Of a DNA stretch of 21,961 bases, positions 7,496 through 15,849 are shown one piece after another. How positions within the stretch are numbered: the stretch's first letter is position 1; each line of letters opens with the position of its first letter. This DNA comes from JACVCK01 sp041940385 (GTDB lineage Bacteria; Planctomycetota; Phycisphaerae; Phycisphaerales; UBA1924): assembly GCA_041940385.1 (NCBI GenBank), contig JBGTSD010000050.1, forward strand, positions 1 through 21,961, in the 5' to 3' direction. A program made the translations under genes and the position numbers. The notes under the pieces were generated by a model. It was not told the DNA's origin, searched no databases, and saw only the letters and a list, made by a program, of their open reading frames with translations.

Positions 7496-9088
7496 TCAGC
7501 GACGGCGACGGAGCGCGGCGAGGCCGGCCAGCGCCAGCATCGCGCTGCCCGGCGCCGGGATGATGCGGAAGATCTCGACCGTGCCCGAGACTTCGTAGGA
7601 CACCGCCAGGTAATGCCGGCCGTCCTGCTCGAAGAAGGACAGGCCCTCGGGCGACTGGCCGCCGTCGGCGAGGAGGCCGGTGTTGATGTAGTCCACGAAG
7701 AACGCGGCGGTCGGGTCGGTGACGTCGTACATCATCACGCCGCCGACGCGCTCGAGGCCGATGAACGCGAACGTGCGTCCGTCGATGACACCGAGCGCCA
7801 CGCCCTCGGGCTCGGGGCCCTTGTTGTCGGAGCGGCCGTCGAACGATCCCGCGGCGCCGTCGGAGTTGAAGATCGACGGGAACGCGTTCGCGGTGATCGT
7901 CTCGAAGTCCGAGCCGGAATCGAAGACCATCGAACCGGTGTCGGCGTTCCAGATCGTGAACGAGCGTGTGCCGAACATATGGACGACGTCGATGTCGCCG
8001 TCGTGGTCGGTGTCGCCGTCGATCGTGGAGATCGTGAGGCGGCCGAGCGCCGCGTCGGCCGCGGCGTTGCCGGCGTACTGGGCGTTGAGATTCGCGAGCG
8101 TCGTGGGATCAATCATCCCGGTGACGTCCTTGAAGCGCGCCTCGTCGAAGCCGCGCCCATCACCCTCGTTGGCGGTGACGATGTAGCGCGTGCCGGCGAC
8201 CTCATAGGACGCGATGGCGTCGGGCATGAAGAGGCCGGCGACGGTGTCGTTGATGAAGATGCCGCCGTCGCGGTCGGAGGCGTCCACAACCTGATCGATC
8301 GCGCCGAGCGAGCGGACGGCCGTCCACTGCTGCGAGGCGAAATCGAAACGGGCGAGCGCGTTGTTCTCCTGCAGAGAGACCCAGGCGCCGTCGTTGTCGG
8401 CGGCGATGTATTCGGGCTCCATGTCCGCGGCCTCGTTGCCGGCGTTGGTGGGGTTGATGCGCAGGCCGTTGAGCGAGACGCCGTTCGCGAGATTGGCGCC
8501 GCGGAAATTGAACGTGCCGACGTTCGCCTGGGTCAGGCCCGCGAGGTCGCCGACGCCGGCGACGCCGGAGAGGTCGAGGATGGAGAGGGAGCCGTCGGGA
8601 TCAACGTTGTTGGGCTCGCCCTCGTCGGCGACAACGATGCGCGCGCCATTCGGCGTGAAGGTGACGCTATCGGGGTTGAAGCCGATGCTCAGCGTCTTGA
8701 GGACGCTGTTCGTCGCGGTGTCGAAGAGGACGAGGGCGCCGACGGAGGTGTCGTTGGGATTGGGGATGACGGACGCGACGCCGAAGCCGCGGCCGAGGGG
8801 ATCGATGGCGACGCTCGCGACGGAACTGACCGACGGAAGCACGCTCGTCAGGTCGATGGCGCCCTTGTGGGTGACGCCGCCGCCGGGACCGACCTTGAAG
8901 TACTCAACGCCGCCGGCGTTGGTGGTGTAGACGCGCCGGTTCAGCGCGTCGTACGAGACGATCTCGGCGACGCCGGAGGGCGCGGCGGCGCGGCCGACCC
9001 GCTGGAGGGAGTACGAGCCCGCGGCGGCGGAGCCGGCGAGCGTGAACAGCGCGAGCGCGCACGGAATGCAGGACGTCGAACGCATCAC
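7496..9088 (-). CDS. choice-of-anchor I family protein with PEP-CTERM-like sorting tail
   Basis: The product is 530 residues. A GTG at 9088 sits eight bases after AAGGAG; the adjacent ATG at 9085 is eleven bases away, and either may be used. Residues 1-24 are a signal peptide (LAGSAAAGS). The body is a beta-propeller-like choice-of-anchor I domain: VVADEGEPN (152-160), TANEGDGR (305-312), DGDTDHDGDIDVVHMFGTRS (357-376), DNKGPEPEGVALG (421-433) and QSPEGLSFF (478-486). Homologues are exported proteins sometimes fused to phosphatases or nucleases; none is fused here. The last 22 residues hold PAPGSA, a hydrophobic helix and RRRR, the arrangement expected for exosortase-dependent sorting. The function is unknown; it is probably anchored transiently and then released or attached to the surface. 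Confidence 0.9.
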   Translation of the reverse strand: MMRSTSCIPCALALFTLAGSAAAGSYSLQRVGRAAAPSGVAEIVSYDALNRRVYTTNAGGVEYFKVGPGGGVTHKGAIDLTSVLPSVSSVASVAIDPLGRGFGVASVIPNPNDTSVGALVLFDTATNSVLKTLSIGFNPDSVTFTPNGARIVVADEGEPNNVDPDGSLSILDLSGVAGVGDLAGLTQANVGTFNFRGANLANGVSLNGLRINPTNAGNEAADMEPEYIAADNDGAWVSLQENNALARFDFASQQWTAVRSLGAIDQVVDASDRDGGIFINDTVAGLFMPDAIASYEVAGTRYIVTANEGDGRGFDEARFKDVTGMIDPTTLANLNAQYAGNAAADAALGRLTISTIDGDTDHDGDIDVVHMFGTRSFTIWNADTGSMVFDSGSDFETITANAFPSIFNSDGAAGSFDGRSDNKGPEPEGVALGVIDGRTFAFIGLERVGGVMMYDVTDPTAAFFVDYINTGLLADGGQSPEGLSFFEQDGRHYLAVSYEVSGTVEIFRIIPAPGSAMLALAGLAALRRRR

Positions 9089-9306
9089 GGTGAGATCTCC
9101 TTCTCCGGGGCGCGTGGGCCGCGCCGGATTCCCTGGGCGCCGACGGTGGCGCCGATTGCGAGCGGCAACCTAGGGGCTGGTCGCGCCTGCGCCCCGCGGG
9201 GAGCGTCAAGGTTTGGTGAAACCGGCGTGCCCGCCTCGGCGCATTCGACGAGGGAATTCGGCATCATGGTGGCGGCGCAGCGCCCGCAGCATCCAAAGGC
9301 CCCCGC

Positions 9307-9684
9307 ATGCCCTGGATCGAACCCGCATTCTGGATTCTGGTCGGCTACCTGACGATCGGCGTCGCCGTCGGCGGCTTCATCGTCTGGCGCGGCGTGAACT
9401 CGATTGACCCGGCCGCGGAGAACGCGGCCCGCTGGGCTCGGCTCCTGTGGTGGCCCGGGGCGGCGGCGCTTTGGCCGGTCGTCGGCGCGAAGTGGGTCCG
9501 CACGATCCGGCAGTCGCCGGCGCCCCCTGCCAGGACCAGCATGCGAGGCCTGCGCTTCGCCCATGCGATCGCGTGGACGCTGGCGACACCGGCCGTGATC
9601 GCGGGCGTCGTCTGGGCTCTCGCGCACCGATTGCCGCCGCCCGCGATGCCAGCTCCGGCCACGGCGCAGGAGTCGTCGCCATGA
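9307..9684 (+). CDS. small membrane protein, first gene of redox operon
   Basis: The product is 125 residues and matches no family I can name. Hydrophobic segments lie at about 7-27, 46-61 and 85-106, with two Trp-rich stretches (RLLWWPGAAALWPVV) and a Pro/Ala-rich tail. AAAGG lies seven bases before the ATG, a reasonable ribosome binding site. Its stop overlaps the next ATG (ATGA at 9681-9684), so it is translated together with the heme/Rieske protein. It may be an assembly factor or an extra membrane subunit of that protein; this is inferred from context only. Confidence 0.8.
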   Translation: MPWIEPAFWILVGYLTIGVAVGGFIVWRGVNSIDPAAENAARWARLLWWPGAAALWPVVGAKWVRTIRQSPAPPARTSMRGLRFAHAIAWTLATPAVIAGVVWALAHRLPPPAMPAPATAQESSP

Positions 9685-10730
9685 GCGTCGCCTACCGGGC
9701 CGTGCAGTGGAACCGCCACAAAGTCGTTTACGACCTGCTGGTGTGGGGCGCGATCGCGCTGTACGTCGTGGTGTTCGTCGGCGTCGGCAGCGCGGTGCAC
9801 CGGGGAGACGAGGCGTACAGCGCGCCGATCCTTCTGATGCGCGCGCTGGGCACGTGCGCGATCGTGCTGCTGCACATCGTGCTGTGCATCGGTCCCCTCG
9901 CGCGCCTGAGCCCGAGGTTTGCGCCGCTGCTTTACAACCGCCGGCACCTGGGCGTGTCGATGTTCTTGGTCGCCGCGGCGCACGGGGCGCTCGCGGTGGC
10001 GTTCTACGGCGCGTTCGGCGTGCAGCCGGCGCCTGTCGCCGTGCTCGCGCCGCCCGGCGGCATTCCCTACGAAGCCATGGGGTTCGCGGCGCTGGCGATC
10101 CTCTTCGTCATGGCGGCCACGAGCCATGACTTCTGGCTGAAGAATCTCTCGCCGCGGGTCTGGAAGACGCTGCACCTGTTCGTCGTCGCGGCGTACGGGC
10201 TCGGCATGATGCACATCGCCTGGGGCGCGATGCGCTCCGAGTCGAGCCCGGTCTTCCCCGCGCTGCTGATCCTGGGCGGCGCGATCGTCGGCGGGCTGCA
10301 CGTCTTCGCTGGGTGGCGTGAGGTCCTGCGCGATCTTCGCGGCGCCCGGGCGATCGATGGCTGGTTCGACGCCGGCGACGCGGAGGCGCTGAGCGAGGGC
10401 CGGGCGCGCGTCGTGCACGTCCGGCGCGGCGAACGGATCGCGCTCTATCGCCACAAGGGCGCTCTTTGCGCCATGTCCAACGTGTGCGCCCATCAGGGCG
10501 GACCGCTCGGTGAGGGACGCGTCATCGAGGGATGCGCGACGTGCCCGTGGCATGGCTACCAGTACCTGCCGCTCTGCGGCCTGTCGCCGCCGCCATTCAC
10601 GGAGAAGATCGAGACGCACCGCGTGCGGATCCGTGATGGGCGAGTGCAGATCGAAGCGGCTGCGCAGCCGCCCGGCACACCGATGACCGGCGCGCGGATC
10701 GAGGGCGACACCTCGGAGCCGGACCCATGA
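9681..10730 (+). CDS. ferric-reductase-like membrane heme domain fused to Rieske [2Fe-2S] domain
   Basis: The ATG at 9681 overlaps the previous stop (ATGA), giving 349 residues; the frame is open back to 9447 but that extension lies inside the upstream gene. Residues 1-210 carry about six membrane helices with candidate heme-ligand histidines H65, H101, H165 and H178 and the loop YNRRHLG, like ferric reductase/MsrQ-type domains. Residues 232-335 are a Rieske domain: C269-x-H271 (VCAHQGGPLGEG) and C288-P-W-H291 (TCPWHGYQY), so all four cluster ligands are present. Positive loops (SPRFAPLLYNRRH, WREVLRDLR) place the N- and C-termini, hence the Rieske domain, in the cytoplasm. Electrons could pass between a cytoplasmic donor, the [2Fe-2S] cluster and membrane hemes. 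The partner is unknown. It lacks the FAD/NAD domains of classical ferric reductases. Confidence 0.92.
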   Translation: MSVAYRAVQWNRHKVVYDLLVWGAIALYVVVFVGVGSAVHRGDEAYSAPILLMRALGTCAIVLLHIVLCIGPLARLSPRFAPLLYNRRHLGVSMFLVAAAHGALAVAFYGAFGVQPAPVAVLAPPGGIPYEAMGFAALAILFVMAATSHDFWLKNLSPRVWKTLHLFVVAAYGLGMMHIAWGAMRSESSPVFPALLILGGAIVGGLHVFAGWREVLRDLRGARAIDGWFDAGDAEALSEGRARVVHVRRGERIALYRHKGALCAMSNVCAHQGGPLGEGRVIEGCATCPWHGYQYLPLCGLSPPPFTEKIETHRVRIRDGRVQIEAAAQPPGTPMTGARIEGDTSEPDP

Positions 10731-11464
10731 GCGAACAGGGCAATGACTTCTACGTCGGCTACCGGCCGCTGCCGTGGGGGCACTCGCGGTTCCTCCGGGT
10801 GTTCATCCCGTCGGCGCTGTGGACGATGGCGCTCCTCGCTGCGCTGATGGTCTGGTCGATGCGCGCTCCCGGCGTGGCGCGCTGGACGCCGCAGCTTCAG
10901 GAATGGCGCGGCGTGCTGCGCGCCGAGCCCTATCCGATGCTCGTCACCGGCGACGGCGCTCCGGCGCTGCTGGTCGCCCCCGGCAAGCACGGCGCCCAGC
11001 GGCGCGTGGAGGGCTTCGGCGGTCGGTACGTGCGCGTCCGCGGCAGCGCGCTCGAGCGCGGGGGGCGACGCATGATCGAGATCGCGCCGGGCGACACCGA
11101 TCTCGAACTGATCGACGAGGCCGTGCGCGTCGGGGCGCAAGTGATCGAGCGCCGCCCGGGCGTCGTGCGGCTCACCGGCGAGATCGTGGACGGCAAGTGC
11201 TGGTCGGGCGCGATGAAGCCGGGCGATGGCGCGGGGCATCGCGCGTGCGCCGCGCTGTGCGTGCAAGGCGGCATCCCGCCGCTGCTCGTCGTTCCGGATG
11301 GCGAGCTCGCCGGCGTCTACCTGATGACGGACGCGGAGGGCGTCGCGGCGCCGGACCTGGTGGCGCCTTGCCTGGGCGAGCGCGTAACGATCGAGGGCGA
11401 AATCGTGCTCATCGACGGGCTGAGCGCCGTCCGCGCACAGGAAGTGCGCCCCGCCGCACGCTAG
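10727..11464 (+). CDS. membrane-anchored protein with conserved Cys/His motif, third gene of redox operon
   Basis: The product is 245 residues and starts in the ATGA overlap with the Rieske gene. It has one membrane helix at about 26-45, with the remainder probably outside the cytoplasm. Two halves resemble each other and small OB-type beta-barrels: residues 57-120 (WRGVLRAEP ... GGRYVRVRGSALERGGRR) and 149-240 (TGEIVDGKC ... LGERVTIEGEIV). The second half carries GKCWSGAMKPGDGAGHRACA followed by ALCVQGGIPPLLV, with C158, H171, C174, C178 and later C215. A similar pattern of Cys, His and two more Cys occurs in small secreted bacterial proteins of uncharacterised OB-fold families. The Cys/His set could bind a metal, a heme or form a disulfide. 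I cannot assign a reaction; the operon context suggests that it exchanges electrons with the heme/Rieske protein. Confidence 0.82.
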   Translation: MSEQGNDFYVGYRPLPWGHSRFLRVFIPSALWTMALLAALMVWSMRAPGVARWTPQLQEWRGVLRAEPYPMLVTGDGAPALLVAPGKHGAQRRVEGFGGRYVRVRGSALERGGRRMIEIAPGDTDLELIDEAVRVGAQVIERRPGVVRLTGEIVDGKCWSGAMKPGDGAGHRACAALCVQGGIPPLLVVPDGELAGVYLMTDAEGVAAPDLVAPCLGERVTIEGEIVLIDGLSAVRAQEVRPAAR

Positions 11465-12894
11465 TTGCAGCCGTACTCGCCGAAGTCGCTGATGACCGCG
11501 TTGAGATCGGAGAAGCCCACGAAGCCGTCGTTGTCGACGTCGGCGGGGAGATTCGGTCCCGACTGTCCCCACGTGCTCAGCACGATGTTCAGGTCGGCGA
11601 AGGTGACATCGCCATCGAGATTGATGTCGGCGATGCTCTGCGCCGCGGGCGCGCTGGGGTTCTCGTACCAGACGAGGCCGAGCGCGGGGCCCGCGCCATT
11701 GTCGTTCTCTTCGGTCGTGATCAGGTCAAGATCGCCGTCGCCATCGAGATCGATCAGCGGCGTGACGTCGAACTTGGTGCCTTCCGCGCCGCTGATGTCG
11801 AACGCGCTCCAGTTGGACTGCGCGGGATTGCCGGGATTCTTCAGCCAGACGACGCCGCGAAGAGGATCGCCGGAGTTGGAGCACGAGAGCACGACGTCCT
11901 GATGGCCGTCGCCGTCGATGTCGCCCACCTTGACCGACTTGGTCTTGCCGACATTGGAGGGGAAGTCGATGCGCCGCTCCTCCCATTTCTCCGCGGTGAG
12001 GTCGAGGCGTTCGTGCCAGTAGATCTTGTTGGGGTGCACCGGAACGACGACGTCCTCGAGCCCGTCGCCGTCGATGTCGGCGAGGTCCATCAGCATGGTC
12101 TGCGTTCCACCGTTGCCGATGTAGCGCATGTTCCAGACGCCGGTGAGCTGGGTGTGGTTGTAGCCGGGATGGCGGAGCCAGCGAACACCCTGCGCCCAGC
12201 CGTGCCGATCGGACAGCACGAAGTCCGGCAGGCCGTCGTAGTTGATGTCGGTGACGAAGAGCGACATGACCCAGTACACGAAGCCGGTGGGGTGATAGGT
12301 CCACGCGCTCAGGTCGCGCCGATTGCCGGGCGGGCAGCGAAGCCAGCCGATCTGCGTCTGATAGGGCGGCACATCCGGCTGCCGGGACGCGATCACGAGG
12401 TCGAGGCCGTTCAGGTTGTCGATCTGCGCCGGCACGGCGACCATCCAGGCGCACGATGGCGGGTTGGGGAATTCGGACGTCGTCCACGCGGCCGGGTTCG
12501 CGTACTGCGCGGGGTCGGTCGGCGCCCAGTGCACGAACACTTTGCGCGATCCCTCCTCCGTGCTCGTCACGACGTCCATCGCGCCATCGCCATCGACGTC
12601 GACGAGCACCGCGTCCTCCGGCACGGGCACGGCGCCGACCTGGACGAACGTCCACGGGCCGCGCACGGCGCACGCGCCGGGATTCAGATAGACCCGGACC
12701 TTGCCGCTCTGCTCCCAGCCGGTGACGAGATCGAGCAGCCCGTCGCCGTTGGCGTCGGCCAGGCGGACGCCGTCGGCGCCGCGCAGGGAGTTATCGATCT
12801 CGTGCCGCACCCACGGATCTCCCTCGAGGGGAGCCGCGAGCGCGCTCGAGCTGAGGACCACGATGCCGATGACGGCGAGGTTCAAGGCCGGCAC
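11461..12894 (-). CDS. VCBS/FG-GAP repeat protein (7 repeats) with dockerin type I tail
   Basis: The product is about 477 residues if it starts at the GTG at 12894; a TTG at 12885, overlapping the upstream stop as TTGA, is the alternative. The much longer open frame to 13059 is rejected because it is Arg-rich and overlaps the upstream dockerin tail. Residues 1-21 are a signal peptide (VVLSSSALAAP). Seven Asp-rich FG-GAP-type loops begin near residues 47, 99, 159, 216, 273, 325 and 382 (for example ADANGDGLLDLV, ADIDGDGLEDVV, IDLDGDGDLDLI), fitting one seven-bladed propeller. Repeat 3 has a shortened, non-canonical loop. Residues 421-477 are two dockerin loops (ADINLDGDVTFADLN, ADVDNDGFVGFSDLN). 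It is probably a secreted adhesion or scaffolding protein. The gene follows its 14-repeat neighbour without a gap, so the two are likely co-transcribed. Confidence 0.85.
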   Translation of the reverse strand: MPALNLAVIGIVVLSSSALAAPLEGDPWVRHEIDNSLRGADGVRLADANGDGLLDLVTGWEQSGKVRVYLNPGACAVRGPWTFVQVGAVPVPEDAVLVDVDGDGAMDVVTSTEEGSRKVFVHWAPTDPAQYANPAAWTTSEFPNPPSCAWMVAVPAQIDNLNGLDLVIASRQPDVPPYQTQIGWLRCPPGNRRDLSAWTYHPTGFVYWVMSLFVTDINYDGLPDFVLSDRHGWAQGVRWLRHPGYNHTQLTGVWNMRYIGNGGTQTMLMDLADIDGDGLEDVVVPVHPNKIYWHERLDLTAEKWEERRIDFPSNVGKTKSVKVGDIDGDGHQDVVLSCSNSGDPLRGVVWLKNPGNPAQSNWSAFDISGAEGTKFDVTPLIDLDGDGDLDLITTEENDNGAGPALGLVWYENPSAPAAQSIADINLDGDVTFADLNIVLSTWGQSGPNLPADVDNDGFVGFSDLNAVISDFGEYGCN

Positions 12895-15845
12895 TCCAGG
12901 TTGTAGTTGGACAGCACGAGGTTGAGGTCGGAGAAATCCACGTCTCCATCGCCGTCGACGTCGCCGGCGAGGCCGGAGCCGGTCTGATTGTACGTGCTCA
13001 GCACATTGTTCAGGTCGGCGAAGTTCACCATGTTGTCGCCGTTGGTGTCGCCCTGGCACGCCGGACCGACCGTGACGTACGGCGAGACGACGTTCGCCTG
13101 GTGCTCAAGGCGGATCGTGATGTCGGCCACTGCATCCTGGCCGGAGCTCGATGTTTCGGTCAGGTGCGTCACGCTGAACTGGCGGGGTGTCTGCGCGGAC
13201 GCATTGGCCGTGGCCTCGACGGTCACGAAGTACACCGGCGACTCGCCGAACTCGCAGCGGACGAGCGGATCACCGTCGACGAACGCGATCGTCTGCACAC
13301 CGTCCGTCAGACTCAGGGTCTCGACCGTCGCGACGACCGTGTCGCCGACGCCGAAATCGCCCGAGCCCTCGTCGCGATACACGCGCAGCCGCTCGAAGAT
13401 CGCGTTCGCCTCGGCCGTCGAGTATGGCGTGGGGAGCTGGTGCGAGTCGAGCGGCGGCGCCTCGAACAGCAGCTCCAGCGTCACGAGCTCCACGGCGCTG
13501 TCGCCCATCCGGCCGCGGTGCGCCAAGTCGATGCGCAGCACGTCGTCCACGCCGGAGTTCGGGATCGTCTCGGGCGCGGTGGCGGCGGTCGGCAATGCGA
13601 ACTCGCCGCCCTTGTTGGGCATCCAGCCGACCCGTCCGTCGCTGCGCGATGCGAAGGCGATGTCGAGCTGCCCGTTGGCGTCGAGGTCCGCGATCGCCAG
13701 GGCCCGCGGGAAGTCCGGCTGACCGACCGTCTCCCGGCGAACGAACGTCGGCGGCGCGCCGCCCACGTTCTCCAGCACGATGATGCGGTCTTCCGAGGCG
13801 GCGCCGACAACGAAGTCGACATCGCCGTCCTGGTCGATGTCCGTGGCGGCGACGCACTGGGCGCCGATCACGTTCATCGCGGCCATCCGGAGCGTCCATG
13901 TGGGCACATCCCCGCCGAGATTCTCGTGCCACTGCACCGAATTCATGTTGGCGCCGACCGAGACGACATCCAGATCGCCGTCGTGATCGATGTCCGCCAA
14001 CGCGACGCTCAAAGGGCCGTCGATGCCGGTCGCGATGATGTCGGTCGACCACTGCGTCGGAGCGCCGCCGAGGTTGCGGTGCAGAGCCACCGTGTCGGCG
14101 TTCTCCCATCCGGTGACCAGATCGGGAAGGCCGTCGCCGTTGACGTCGCCGGTCGCGATGCACTCCGCGCCGTCCGCGGCGCCGGTGATTGTGTACGTCT
14201 CCCACGCCGGCACGCCGGCGCCCATGTTCCGATGCCACGCGACGACGTCGCCGGCGCGCCCGCAGGACGCCATATCCAGGTCGCCGTCGAGATCTAGGTC
14301 GCTCAACACGACGGCGCGAGCGCCGCTGATGAACGAGCTCACGAGTATGCGCGAGAAGGTCGGCGGCGATCCGCCGAGATTCCGCCAGTACGACACGCCG
14401 TTGTCGTTCTCCGTCGCGGCGGCGATGTCCGGCAATCCGTCGCGATTGATGTCGCCGACGGCGACGGAGCGCACCGACGGCGCCGAGATCGAAACGTTCG
14501 ACGACTCCCAGGTCGGCGGCTGCGTGCCCACCTGGCGGTGGAACAGGATGGTGTTCGAGTACGGCTGCGCCGAAACGACGTCCTTTCGGCCGTCACGATC
14601 CAGATCGGCGATCGCAACGTCCCAGGAGCCCGTCGTGAGGCCGCCGAGGAAGATGGTCGACATCGCCGAGGTCTTCCACGAACGATGGATTGATCGGTTC
14701 TCGTACCACGCGATCTTGTTGTCCATGAACGACGCCGAGAGCAGATCCGGGTCGCCGTCGAGATCAAGATCCGCCGGGAAGACCGTCAGCGGATTGTCGG
14801 CGGCGGTGGAGATGATCTGCGTCGTCCAGAGGATCGGGTCGCCGCCGAGATTCTCGTGGTAGGCGATCTGATCGAGCCCGATGCCGCAGGAGAGCATGTC
14901 GATGTCGCCGTCCGCATCGAAGTCGATCGGCTCGACGACTTTGGCGCCGGAAATGTTGCCGATGAGGAACTGCGTGAACGTCGGCGGCGTGCCTCCGTTG
15001 TTGCGATACCAGCGGATCTGGCCGTTGCCCTCCGAGGCCGAGAGCACGTCGAGGCGCCCGTCCGCGTTGACGTCCGCCACCTTCACCCACTTGGCGTTCG
15101 ATGCGTTCGTCACGATGACGTGGTTCGTCCACGTGATCGGCGAGCCGCCCTTGTTCTCGTGCCAGGCGATCTTCGAGTCGGCGCCCGACGCGGAAAGGAT
15201 GTCGAGATCACCGTCGCCGTCCACGTCCGCCGCGATCGACTTCTGCGCGCGATTGGCGCTGCTGTAGACAATCCGCTTGTTCCAATTGAGCCCGGCGCCG
15301 TCGACGTTCTCGTGCCAGGAAATGAGATCGTCGTCGCGACCGGCGGACAGCACGTCCATGTCGCCGTCGCCGTCGATGTCGGCTGCCCAGGCGGACCAGG
15401 AGCCGATCACGTTGCTGGCGACGACGTGCTCTACCCACGCCGCGCCCCCGCCCAGATTCTCGTGCCACGCGATCTTGTTGTCCTGACGCGAGGCGACGAT
15501 CACGTCGATGTCGCCGTCGGCGTCCATGTCGATCGCGAAGCACTCACGAGCGTCCTGCGCGTTGGTCGTGATGACCCGCTCGGTGAACGTCGGCGGAACC
15601 GTCCCGCTGTTCTCGAACCACGACGCCTTGTTGCCGCCCAGCGAGGCGCCGATCGGATCGAGATCGCCGTCGCCGTCGATGTCCGCGGCGATGACGGTGC
15701 GCGCGTCGTTGAAGTTGCCGGTGATGACGACCTGGGGCCCGAACGGCACGGGGCTGCCGATCGCCGAGCCCGCGCACGCGGCCGCAGCGCCCGCACGCGT
15801 GCACATCGAGATGAACCGCCCCCATCCGCCCTTGATCTGTCGCAT
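12882..15845 (-). CDS. VCBS/FG-GAP repeat protein (14 repeats) with dockerin type I tail
   Basis: The frame is open to 15932, but the ATG at 15845 has GGAGAG immediately upstream and opens a signal peptide (MRQIKGGWGRF, then an Ala-rich core), giving 987 residues. Fourteen repeats of about 51 residues begin with Asp-rich loops at residues 55, 106, 156, 207, 258, 308, 359, 414, 465, 516, 567, 618, 669 and 720. Each continues with an aromatic strand of the type NKIAWHENLGG. The only spacing break is between repeats 7 and 8, as expected for two seven-bladed propellers. Residues 755-925 are an unrecognised domain without repeats. Residues 930-987 are a dockerin pair (GDTNGDNMVNFADLN, GDVDGDGDVDFSDLN) bracketed by Cys. 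The loops probably bind calcium. It is likely an exported surface or matrix protein; its ligand is unknown. Confidence 0.88.
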   Translation of the reverse strand: MRQIKGGWGRFISMCTRAGAAAACAGSAIGSPVPFGPQVVITGNFNDARTVIAADIDGDGDLDPIGASLGGNKASWFENSGTVPPTFTERVITTNAQDARECFAIDMDADGDIDVIVASRQDNKIAWHENLGGGAAWVEHVVASNVIGSWSAWAADIDGDGDMDVLSAGRDDDLISWHENVDGAGLNWNKRIVYSSANRAQKSIAADVDGDGDLDILSASGADSKIAWHENKGGSPITWTNHVIVTNASNAKWVKVADVNADGRLDVLSASEGNGQIRWYRNNGGTPPTFTQFLIGNISGAKVVEPIDFDADGDIDMLSCGIGLDQIAYHENLGGDPILWTTQIISTAADNPLTVFPADLDLDGDPDLLSASFMDNKIAWYENRSIHRSWKTSAMSTIFLGGLTTGSWDVAIADLDRDGRKDVVSAQPYSNTILFHRQVGTQPPTWESSNVSISAPSVRSVAVGDINRDGLPDIAAATENDNGVSYWRNLGGSPPTFSRILVSSFISGARAVVLSDLDLDGDLDMASCGRAGDVVAWHRNMGAGVPAWETYTITGAADGAECIATGDVNGDGLPDLVTGWENADTVALHRNLGGAPTQWSTDIIATGIDGPLSVALADIDHDGDLDVVSVGANMNSVQWHENLGGDVPTWTLRMAAMNVIGAQCVAATDIDQDGDVDFVVGAASEDRIIVLENVGGAPPTFVRRETVGQPDFPRALAIADLDANGQLDIAFASRSDGRVGWMPNKGGEFALPTAATAPETIPNSGVDDVLRIDLAHRGRMGDSAVELVTLELLFEAPPLDSHQLPTPYSTAEANAIFERLRVYRDEGSGDFGVGDTVVATVETLSLTDGVQTIAFVDGDPLVRCEFGESPVYFVTVEATANASAQTPRQFSVTHLTETSSSGQDAVADITIRLEHQANVVSPYVTVGPACQGDTNGDNMVNFADLNNVLSTYNQTGSGLAGDVDGDGDVDFSDLNLVLSNYNLECRP

Positions 15846-15849
15846 CTCG

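Noticed and set aside
7613..9352. 579-residue open frame on the plus strand
   Set aside because: It is antisense to the choice-of-anchor I gene and runs into the divergent promoter region; its composition is that of a shadow frame.
10774..12906. 710-residue open frame on the plus strand
   Set aside because: It runs antisense through the 7-repeat gene and overlaps the Cys/His-motif gene in another frame. Its product is Arg/Asp/Val-rich without domain structure, a typical GC-rich shadow frame.
12988..15700. Spaced recurring DNA words (such as ttctcgtgcca) that could suggest a CRISPR or tandem repeat array
   Set aside because: They recur at about 150 bases in phase with codons and encode the WHEN strand of the VCBS repeats. 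The intervening sequence is coding, not spacer-like.
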